Shown piece by piece: positions 12,689 to 24,600 of a DNA stretch of 64,000 nt (position 1 is its first letter; each line of letters starts with the position of its first letter). The notes beneath the pieces were generated by a model. It had not been told where the DNA came from. It did not search any database and saw nothing but the letters and a program-made list of their open reading frames with translations. Both the position numbers and the translations under genes were made by a program. Source of the stretch: Beroe forskalii (Eukaryota; Ctenophora; Nuda; Beroida; Beroidae); assembly GCA_011033025.1 (NCBI GenBank), contig WFMF01000016.1:1034356-1098355 (forward strand), read 5' to 3'.

Positions 12689-15600
12689 TTAGAGTCTGGT
12701 TTGCCGAGGAAGCTTCTAGAGACTCTGTCCTCTAACTCCAGACTGTCCAGCTACTGCGCTAGTCTCTACTACGCCCTCTACCGACACGATACTTCCTCCA
12801 GTGCCGCCCACGTCTGGTTGGAGCCTCTCACTGAGTTCCTTGACAATCCTTACCTGGCAGACCTGTGTCTCAGACCCATCCTAGAACTAGGTCAGTATTA
12901 GAACCCTTTCATAGCAGACCTGTGTCGCAGACCCATACTAGAACTAGGTCGGTTTAGAAACCTTTCCTAGCAGACTTGTGTCTCAGACCCATTCTAGAAC
13001 TAGGTCGGTATTTGAACCCCTTTTCTAGCAGACCTGTATTTCTAACGCGTCCTGGAACTAGATGGATATCAAATAAATGTAATTATTTTTCAGATGAAGG
13101 CAGTTTGCATTACCTGAGGGAACGACTCATTGCTCAAAACAGGACTGAAGAGCTTGTGTCTGTCTTAAGAGAGGTTAATCATTTCCCTTTATCTCTTAAA
13201 ATGCAGTTTAGTTAATATAATAACGTTTCTAAGATTTACCCAGTCGCATTAAATTTGATCAACACTAAATGTCTAAATGGTCCAATTCCAGTAACCGTCA
13301 TTTATCATAAAGTTGTCAAACTTTGCAGGGTCGTAGGCTAGGTCTCTTGGACGGCAAATTCGTCGACGATCCTGAATCCTTCACGCATAGTCAGAATACC
13401 CTGTTTGGAATCGAAGTCACAAAAATCAAGGTAAGATAGGCGTCAGACAAAAGTATACTCAATTACTTACTACCGCTTAACCCATGTTATATTAATGAAT
13501 AAACAAAGCTGTATCAATTTGCAGATTTTAGCAGTTCCCTTTCTGATATAGAAACTTAGCGATACGACTTAATCATTTATTTCTAGTTTTCCTTGGTGAA
13601 TCTGTTAAGACTCCTGCTTAGGGGTCATTCATAAGCCAAAACTCGTACTCGAGCTGGGTTAGTACGACTTTAGGTCCAAAAATGGCGATAATTACTCAAG
13701 TTTTATTAATAGCAAATGCGACTTGTGAGTATCAGAAAAACTTAAGTAATTATTCGCTAGTAATTACTCGAGAAATACTTAGTTATTACTTTATTATGAA
13801 TTACCCCTTATGTTATTCAGATGTTGTGTGACAGTAGAGAAGATGGCAAAGTGTTGTCCGTCCTCGGCTTGATAAGCGACACTAACAAAACAGCCTTGCC
13901 AATGACTACCACTGAGTTGGTAAGGCTTTTTAGTTTTTAAATAATGAGCAGTTTGTTCACTGTGGCAAATAGATGACAAATATGCATTTATTTTGGCATT
14001 AAAAAGCGTTCACTAGGACCTGATTAATGATAGAAATGATTTCAGGATCTCGTCACTTACATAATACACAACAGTCAAATTCGACAAGTGCCTTCTTTTC
14101 GAAAGAATCTGTTCGATAATCTTGACAAGTTTTTGTCTCGCCTCAACCTTTCCTGTCCTATCTCAAACAAACTGGTCAAGAATCGCTATACCGAGGTTCG
14201 TTGTTGCTCACATATTATAGAATTGTACACTTACGCGACATGTGACAAAAGTGTGACAAAATGTGACAAATGTCGCCTGAGGCGACATGGGGTTTTAAGG
14301 CCTCAAATGTGCTTGATATGAGTTGCTATGGTTAGATATCATGTTTGAGAGTTGCCAGGCCTTCATAGGAGCCACGCCCAACCTTGAGCCACGCCCAAAA
14401 GTCCCATCTTTCCTGCCAATTTGGTGGCAAAAAGGGACAAGTGTGGACATGGCGATTTCAGCCGAAAAATCACTCCAAATCATTTTATTTCGATCCTAAA
14501 AAGTTAATTTAGGGTTCCTAGACACTAAATCAACCATTCCCAGCCCGGCCGGCCACGCCCAGATTTCACGCCCCATAAATGCGCGAAATGTCGCAAGCTG
14601 TGTGACAAAAATGTGACAAATGTCGCCTGAGGCGACATGGGGTTTTAAGGCCTCAAATGTGCTTGATATGAGTTGCTATGGTTAGATATCATGTTTGAGA
14701 GTTGCCAGGCCTTCATAGGAGCCACGCCCAACCTTGAGCCACGCCCAAAAGTCCCATCTTTCCTGCCAATTTGGTGGCAAAAAAGGGACAAGTGTGGACA
14801 TGGCGATTTCAGCCGAAAAATCACTCCAAATCATTTTATTTCGATCCTAAAAGTTAATTTAGGGTTCCTAGACACTAAATCAACCATTCCCAGCCCGTGG
14901 CCACGCCCAGATTTCACGCCCCATAAATGCGCGAAATGTCGCAAGCTGTGTGACAAAAATGTGACAAATGTCGCCTGAGGCGACATGGGGTTTTAAGGCC
15001 TCAAATGTGCTTGATATGAGTTGCTATGGTTAGATATCATGTTTGAGAGTTGCCAGGCCTTCATAGGAGCCACGCCCAACCTTGAGCCACGCCCAAAAGT
15101 CCCATCTTTCCTGCCAATTTGGTGGCAAAAAAGGGACAAGTGTGGACATGGCGATTTCAGCCGAAAAATCACTCCAAATCATTTTATTTCGATCCTAAAA
15201 GTTAATTTAGGGTTCCTAGACACTAAATCAACCATTCCCAGCCCGTGGCCACGCCCAGATTTCACGCCCCATAAATGCGCGAAATGTCGCAAGCTGTGTG
15301 ACAAAAATGTGACAAATGTCGCCTGAGGCGACATGGGGTTTTAAGGCCTCAAATGTGCTTGATATGAGTTGCTATGGTTAGATATCATGTTTGAGAGTTG
15401 CCAGGCCTTCATAGGAGCCACGCCCAACCTTGAGCCACGCCCAAAAGTCCCATCTTTCCTGCCAATCTGGTGGCAAAAAAGGGACAAGTGTGGAAAAGGC
15501 GATTTCAGCCGAAAAATCACTCCAAATAATTTTATTTCGATCCTAAAAGTTAATTTAGGGTTCCTAGACACTGAATCAACCTTTCCCAGCCCGTGGCCCC

Positions 15601-18600
15601 ATAAATGCACGAAATGTCGCAAGCTGTGTGACAAAAATGTGACAAATGTCGCCTGAGGCGACATGGGGTTTTGAGGCCTCAAATGTGCTTGATATGAGTT
15701 GTTATGGTTAGATATCATGTTTGATAGTTGCCAGGCTATCATAGGAGCCACGCCCAACCTTGAGCCACGCCCAAAAGTCCCATCTTTCCTGCCAATCTGG
15801 TGGCAAAAAAGGGACAAGTGTGGACATGGCGATTTCAGCCGATAAATCACTCCAAATCATTTTATTTTGATCCTTAAAGTTAATTTAGGGTTCCTAGACA
15901 CTAAATCAACCATTCCCAACGCGTGACCAAGCCCAAATTTCACTCTCAAAGATGATATCTAACCATAACTACTCATATCAAGCACATTAGAGGCCTTAAA
16001 ATCTTATGTCGCCTCAGGCGACATTTGTCACATTTTTGTCACCCAGCTTGCGACATTTCGCGCATTTATGGGGCGTGGAATTTGGGCTTAGTCACGCGTT
16101 GAGAATGGTTGATTTAGTGTCTAGGAACCCTAAATTAACTTTAAGGATCAAAATAAAATGATTTGGAGTGATTTATCGGCTGAAATCGCCATGTCCACAC
16201 TTGTCCCTTTGCCACCAGATTGGAAGGAAAGATGGGATTTTTGGCTCAAGTTGGCTCAAGGCTTGGGCGCCCAACCTATGATGGCCTGGCAACTCTCAAA
16301 CATGATATCTAACCATAACAACTCATATCAAGCACATTTGAGGCCTTAAAACCCCATGTCGCCTCAGGCGACATTTGTCACATTTTTGTCACACAGCTTG
16401 CGACATTTCGCGCATTTATGGGCGTGAAATCTGGGCATGGCCACGGGCTGGGAATGGTTGATTTAGTGTCTAGAACCCTAAATTAACTTTTTAGGATCGA
16501 AATAAAAATGATTTGGAGTGATTTTTCGGCTGAAATCGCCATGTCCACACTTGTCCCTTTTTGCCACCAAATTGGCAGGAAAGATGGGACTTTGGGCGTG
16601 GCTCAAGGTTGGGCGTGGCACTTATGAAGGCCTGGCAACTCTCAAACATGATATCTAACCATAACAACTCATATCAAGCACATTTGAGGCCTTAAAACCC
16701 CCATGTCGCCTCAGGCGACATTTGTCACATTTTGTCACACAGCTTGCGACATTTCGCGCATTTATGGGGCGTGAAATCTGGGCGTAAGCCACGGGCTGGG
16801 AATGGTTGATTTAGTGTCTAGGAACCTAAATTAACTTTTAGGATCGAAATAAAATGATTTGGTGTGATTTTTCGGCTGAAATCGCCATGTCCACACTTGT
16901 CCTTTTTTTGCCACCAAATTGGCAGGAAAGATGGGACTTTTGGGCGTGGCTCAAGGTTGGGCGTGGCACCTATGAAGGCCTGGCAACTCTCAAACATGAT
17001 ATCTAACCATAGCAACTCATATCAAGCACATTTGAGGCCTTAAAATCCCATGTCGCCTCAGGCGACATTTGTCACATTTTTGTCACACAGCTTGCGACAT
17101 TTCGCGCATTTATGGGGCGTGAAATCTGGGCGTGGCCACGGGCTGGGAATGGTTGATTTAGTGTCTAGGAACTCTAAATTAACTTTTAGAATCGAAATAA
17201 AATGATTTGGAGTGATTTTGACTGAAAATCCCATTTTGCCTCCTGCGAAATTCGTCCCTTGTTGCGTCCTGGCTCAGAACAGCTGACTTTGGTTCAATAG
17301 TTGCATTTCGGCTTAATTGTCTCTACTTGTTACTTTTTTACATCTGGTCAGATAATATGGGATTTAGGTTGCTTACCAAGGTTTGGCATAGCAGTCATGA
17401 TGACCGGCCCGGCAAAATAAAGACACGATATCTAACCTTAACAACACATTTGAGGCCTTGAAATGCTATGTTCATTCATGAATTGAAACATTTGCCCACA
17501 TCTTTGCCATTCGACTGGGAATAAGGCTTTTAACTCAATTATTGTTATATCACCGTCAACCTTCATGATATTATGATAATGTATCTTATCTTCAGGCTGA
17601 AATAATGGCTCTTATTACCTTCAAATCGGGCAGCTAAGTGGGGTCGGTTAATTTAAAGGCCATAAAAGGATCTACCTTCTCAATTACGAGATAATAGTTC
17701 AAACAAGAACTAGAACTTTATAAAAATTCGAGTTACTACACCGACACGAATCGTCTAATGGCTCGAAGATTAGAAGGCAATTATGGACTTTGGTTGGAAT
17801 TGGAAGAAAAAAGGTCGGCTGAATTCAAAACGTACACAAATCAAAGACAATTGACAACTTCGGCTTATAAAACTGATTAATGAACTAGTCAAATTTATTG
17901 CTTTAATTAGGTAATAAATCATTCGTGATTTTATTTGTGTAGCGTTCATGGGAGGAAATTGCAAATGCGCGCGCGACGCGCGCATTTGGAGTGCCGAAAT
18001 TTGCGGCGCGGCTTGTCACATGTCGCGTAAAACATGTCCTGCCCACGGTATTCGCGTAACGCACGAGAACGTAGTTGCGATGAACCCTGCGCCGTTTTGA
18101 TAATTAATTAAGATCGATGATGATCGATCGACATGATCTGACCTGAGCGAGCTGCGTGCGCGCTTGTCTGATCGAATTCTGAAGGTTTGACTGTGATTGC
18201 CGCGTCATTTCCCTCCCCTGTGGTGGCTCCTGTTTTAACCCCTTTTCTTAATCCTTTCTGAACGCACTGACGCAGATTTTATTTTCAATCACCTCTTCTC
18301 TGCTGAAGTAACCTCAGACTTGTTCTTCTCCTTCCCATATACCAATTAAGCAATTGATATCTTGGTTTCTGCTTCAGGTGACGGTGATCGGCATTTTGGA
18401 GAAGTTATACACAAACTTGACGCACTATAAGCCAGAATGTATGAAGGAGGTCACTGCACAAAACCTCAGCAAACTCATCTGTGCAATATCTTCGTCATTC
18501 GAGGTTTGGAATGGCCGTTAATTCTCCGAATAAATTATTCCTCGTGAGATCTGCTATTCTACTGCTTGCTTGTTTCCAATTGCCATTTTTACAGCATTTA

Positions 18601-21600
18601 AAGCTGTAAAATCCCGACAACCGAATGACGAATAATACGGTCTTAGTAACAATCCATAAGTCTCAGAACATATCAACGTTTACCCCTCCCTAGTGTGTAA
18701 GATCGTGTAGTCTGAGCTGTGTCGCTGCCATTGACAGCATCCCGCTCGACTGCTACACTAGCACTACTACCCGAGTACTGGGTAATCTCAAGTCCCCTAA
18801 GGGGGTCCTCAGTCTTCAGAACGCTGCTCTTTTCTCCTTCGTCTTCAGCAAGTCACTGGGAACCCCGGGGTTTACTCCATCTGATGTGGTGGTGGAGAGT
18901 GCGTGCTATGCCAAACACTTTGTCAAAGGTCGGGATAGCGTTTCTATTGTAGCAATTATTTTGTTATGGCATTATCAAGTAATACGGCCTTTCTTTTTGT
19001 CAAACAAACTCTTCAGGTTCTGTTGGACGTTTTTAGCTATGATTCTAGGCAATAACATTCACATTATTTTCAGATGAGTCGAAGGCAAGCATCAGCGTAC
19101 ACTTTCACTGGATACAGGGCTTATTCAGTGTCCTTGACGAACAGGTAATCCTAATTCAGTTTCATGCGATAGCAACAACATCATCTACTTTGCACATGAT
19201 AACGGAGGGAAGGTTTAAATCCTCCAAATTTTTCAATTGCCCAAAAATTGACTGTGTAACAAGTTAACTCTCCCTAATTTTAGAATTTTATCTGGTAGAT
19301 TAGTAAAGCTGAAGCGAGTCTCATGGAGGCATCAAGAGATAGTCCGATATTTCCTGCCTTGAATCTGTTGGAGGTTGCTTTGAGGTTTGCTGAATCCTAT
19401 CATTCTCTGAACTGAAGTATTATGAATTTTTGTGCAATGTTTGATATTTATTTTTTGTGGCTCGATAAACACGGGGCAAGAAGAAGGGTAAAATTTAAAA
19501 GAAGTGTCAAAAATCAGAGGAATAGAAGTAACACACCATACAATGTGTCCTTGGCCTTTGGGTCCTGGACATGTCCCTCCAACATTTCCTTCAGGCACGG
19601 CCAGATAAAGAGTGATCTGTCATCGGATGAGCAGCAGACGATAATAACCAAACTCCTCGAGTACTCAACACGGCTTTCTGAGATATTCCACCAGCCTATT
19701 GTAGACGAGAGTCCAGAGGGATTACTCTTGTTAGGAAGCGTAGGTAAGGGTCACTGCCATTTTGATATTAAACGGTTGGAGGAATATCTACCGGTGGCAT
19801 ACTAGAAAAAGTCGATCTTCCTGTTTTACGGTGTTTGTCGATGTTATATTTCTACCAGAAAAATCTATACCATTTTCAGAAAGATTTGAAAATTTTATAA
19901 GTCTACATATATCATGTTTACATCATCCTACTAACTTTCTAATTTCCAAAGTTGCGCCGTTTTCTCCTAACCCTCCTAACCTCCTACTCCTAACCCCTTC
20001 CTCCTAACCCCCTACTCCTAAGCCCCTATTCCTAACCCTACTTCTCCTAACCCCACTTCTCCTAACCCACTACTCCTAACCGGCATACTCCTAACCCCAC
20101 TACTCACTACTCCTAACCCCTTCCTCCTAACCCCTACTTCTAAGCCCCTATTCCTAACCCTACTACTCCTAACCCTACTACTCCTAACCCCACTACCCCT
20201 AACCCCCTACTTCTAACCCCACTGGCCCACTACTTCTAACCCCTACTCCTTACCCCCACTAACCTCCCCAGAGGCCTAACCCTACAAACACCACTACCCC
20301 TTACCCTACCAACCCCTACTCCTAACCCCCTCCTACTCCTAACCCCTTCCTCCTAAGCCCCTGCTCCTAATCCCCTATTCCTAACCCCACTTCTCCTAAC
20401 CCCACTACTCACTACTACTAACCCCACTACCCCTCACCCCACTACTCCTAAACCCACTACCCCTAACCCCACTACTCCTAAACCCACTACCCCTAACCCC
20501 CTACTCCTAACCCCACCACTCCTAACTCCACTACTCCTAACCCCCTACTCCTAACCTCACTACTCCAAACCCCCCTACTCCTAACCCCCCTACTCCTAAC
20601 CCCCTAACCCCACCAACCTCCCCAGAGTCCGGGGGCGGGGGGTCGTGTGGACCGCAGCTCCTGATGTCCATGACATGGCGCACCATGCAGGGTCTCTGCT
20701 CCTGCCTGGTATCCCTGGTAACGAGTGGTATCACCACCCCTCAACATGACACAACTATCGGACTCTACCTACGGGACCTGCTACTGTCAGTCAGACATCA
20801 TGGCGTCTTTGAAAACGTGCACTCTGCTTTCATCCTCTTCTGTACATCGGGTGAGTCATACTACATTGTGCAGGCTGATCTAGAATCCGTGAGTATAAAA
20901 GATTGCTGTAATGGTGTCCCTACCAGCTCTCACCCTTCTGGAGTCTATATAAATCTTTCACCTGTTCAGTGTTCCTAATTCAATTTAAGTACTTTTGTAC
21001 CCCCTCAGGTCATTTCATTATATTATCTCAATCTGTTCTTTTTAAAGATTCTGTCTGTACCCCCTCACCAGAGTTCATCATGCTTTATTTCTCAATCTAT
21101 CCTCAGAGTGGGGTAGGGATAAGGAGGTGCTCCTTGGCTGGTTGGAGGAGGTGCTGTGCAGAGTGGAGAGCTGCAGCGAGGATGACATGAGTTATACCAG
21201 GAGGAGTGCTGGCATCCCCTCCGTTATTCAGGTAGCGTGAAAAGTTCTAGTATTCTTATTGATCTGTGACACTTCAATATTTCATGGTAAAACTTAGAAA
21301 ATTGTGTTTAATTCATTGCTGAGAGATCTTTTGTTTCGGTTTTGTAATTTTATTGCACTATATCATATCACTGCTTTACTGTTTAAGCTGATGTAAAACT
21401 AATACTCTCACTCCTCAGGCGATACTGGTGACAGAGCCAAGTAGGAACGGGAAACCAGTTCTCCGTTCCACTATGGAGCGGCTCCTGGATCTGGCTGGTA
21501 ATCCAGCCTTGCTAACCCCCCGGATCCACGCCCACAACATCCTCTTCACCCTCCTTAAGGACAGCAAGATAGCTGAGTTCGTTGTACCCTACATTGGTCC

Positions 21601-24600
21601 TGCGTTCGAGCTCTCAATCAGGGGTTTCTCCGAACAGAAGTGGCCGTTAAGGAACTCCTCTACAATGATCTTCACCGTCCTGATGACGAGACTCTTCCAC
21701 AACCGGCAGAACAGAACCAGACAAACAACTGACGCGGAGTTCTTCTCTATGTTTTCCAACCTCCATCCCTTCTTCATGGGGGAGTTCCGAGTTAACTCGT
21801 GTCACCCATGGGACTACTTCTAACGATACCAGTGGGACGACTTCCAGTGGGGATGTGAAGTGTTTGTACCAGCCGAGTCTGTACCCCATTCTGCTGATCT
21901 TGCAGCGCCTGACCCCCTGTCCTCTGTCAGTGGACAACCCCTCCATCTCCCTCTCCCACTTCCAACCCCTCATCGAGTCCTTCTCCCTCAGCGGAGTCTA
22001 CAAGACCAGGAGTTTAGCTGCTGAAGCTCTGGCTTCCATCATCCCCTCCTGTGAGATCCAGGACTTTGTCCTGTCTCAGATCTCAGAGCAGCTGGTGCAA
22101 GGTTCAGGGATGCCACACAACCAGATTCACGGTATTCTGCTCCAAGTGAAACACGCGGTAATCAAGTGTCATGATGTGTCTCGGCTCCTTGGTGCTCTGC
22201 TAGACAAGACATGGTTACTGACGGATAGCAGATGTCCCTACACTGCGGCTCTCTATGTGGAAGTTGTTACTGGTATCATGGGTAACGTGGAGTCCACTCC
22301 CCAAGACTCAAACCCGGGCTTTGCGGCAGTGATTGATAAGTCCATGGAAATCATCAGGGCGGGCTACAGGTTGGGTCCGATGTGTACGCTACGAGAAGCC
22401 TGTCTCAGCTTCATATTAGCCCTGAAATCAGTGGATTTAACATCAGAGCTCCTGAGACAGAGTGGAGACGTGGTGGAGACAGTGTATGAGACACGAGACT
22501 TACACACGTGGTACAAAGAGGCGGGAGTGTGTGGTGTGGAGCATCTCCCTCTCAACGGACTACTGCATCTCTCACGGGTTAGAGTTCAGAAGTATTACAT
22601 TTCAGAGTATGGCTTAGAGTAATCTATGAGCTTAGTGCTATTAATCAGCGCGTCAAAATGAACAATACTGAATACACATCAATCCATATAACAACCACTC
22701 AGAAACCTTGAAGCACGATCTCTATGAACAAGCCTCAAAGCTTACGTAAATGACTCTTAACAGCCCTCAAAATTCAAACAACCTCCCATATAATTTCTAG
22801 TTTCTACAGCACATTGTTCAGGTGGGTGGAGTCACTAAAGAGTTGGAACATATTGTTTACACCAGAATAGTGAGGGAGTTACAGAGTAACAACAGCAGTA
22901 GACACCAATGTCTGGCGCTGGAGATCCTGTCTCTAATGCCGCACATTCCACACTCTGCTCTACATGCTCTAGGTAGGTTGAGAGATCTTGCTGATGAAAT
23001 GATAGTTTAAACTTAAGAATTGTTATAACCATTTCATGTTGTATAGAAGGGAATCTTTGTCAATAATGCAAATCTGTCAGCATGAGTTATCTGACATTCT
23101 GACGATAATTCGCTACGGCACTACATGTGTCTCGGTTATTTGTTCTTAAATTTGTTTCACGACTCGGTTTTCCTCCTCACACCTCATAAATTCAAGCACA
23201 ACAATGAAATAATATTTTAGTTCTTGAGTTGTAACCAACTCAACCAACGGCTTATGTACAATTTGATGCCACGACCTCCTAATGCAGTAATGCTCCCTAA
23301 TGCCCTATCTGAAGTCTTGTATCATGAGTCCCATTTAGCGGCACCCTCTAGATGGCTTAGTCTCACAAGAAGTTTAGGATGACGTCACTATAAGGTGGAA
23401 AGCCTTGAGACAGGTTATAAGTGTTCTGATACTCACCACAGAATTCATAGGTTTAAATTTGAGGTTAAATTGATCTGTTAAATTCTGCCGATAGAGATAA
23501 ATTTTGACTTATTCGAGACTAAAGACGCATAAACTTTATACTTTAGTACATCACAAATTCTAAGAATGTGCTATAACGATAGAAAATAATTCAAATATTA
23601 CAAAAAAACATAACGGATAAACAGTCCCATTTACAATTTTCAAACATTGCCAAAGAAAAATATTGTATCCATATTTATAGAGGATCACAATATGATATTT
23701 TTATCGCCTAAATAAAATAACTTACACTACGCGTCCCAAAATCGTTCCTGAGAGTTTATCCTGATTAACCAATCAGAGCGCAAGTTGAAGCCACGATCTT
23801 TTTCCGATTGGTCAAGTCATACTTGTTAAATGATTTGAGGAGCCGATTATAATATCTCGGTATGCACACATGACTCACACAAACAAACCAGTCCACCAAA
23901 TGCGCCATTTAGCACCTATTGCTGATTCAATCACAGTTTTTAGTGATCCCTTATAGGAATGTGGACTATTGGGTTCCTGTGCTATAATGTGGTTGTCACT
24001 TGGTTAGCTTGACACCGGACCTCTGTTGTTGACACCATCACCGATGATCTCTTCATTGGACGTCTCTTCCTATTGTTGAACCTAAACAGGATCTTGGGGC
24101 TGTTTACGATAAGAACGATGGGGTTGAACACTGACATCATCACAGGGAGGAGCATGTTTGACGAGCTCAGTACGATTGATCTTGCCTCGGAATGCGCCTT
24201 TGATTTGGCGTCCCAATCGGAAGCGAATACCATCCTGTTGATCACAATGAATGCCACCAGTTGGAGGAATGCTCCGATGTTAGTGATGAGGATGGTGGTG
24301 CCGCCTTGGCGTCTACTGCGCCTCGAGTTCTTAACTCGGCTGTTCGGGGGGTTCCTGCACAGGACGAATATGGTAACGAGTGAGGCTGCAATAGCAGTGA
24401 TCTGCCCCAGGATGTTACCCAGACAGAGGGAAGTGAGGATGAGGAAGACATTTTGTTGCTGGTCAGGTGAGGTCAACAGACCGTTTAGCAGCCGGGAGTG
24501 GAGGGGCCACACATTCAGCACATAGTAAGTGAACATCACATCGTCTGTAATGAACCAGCTGATAAGCAGGCCCAGTGTGGCGGCGCAGTACCCGCCCACC

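Noticed and set aside
14295..17015. Repeated ~100-codon frames (FESCQAFIGATPNLEP and PKVPSFLPIWWQK)
   Set aside because: Translations of the 348-bp array; both strands give similar frames, and copies are disrupted by indels.
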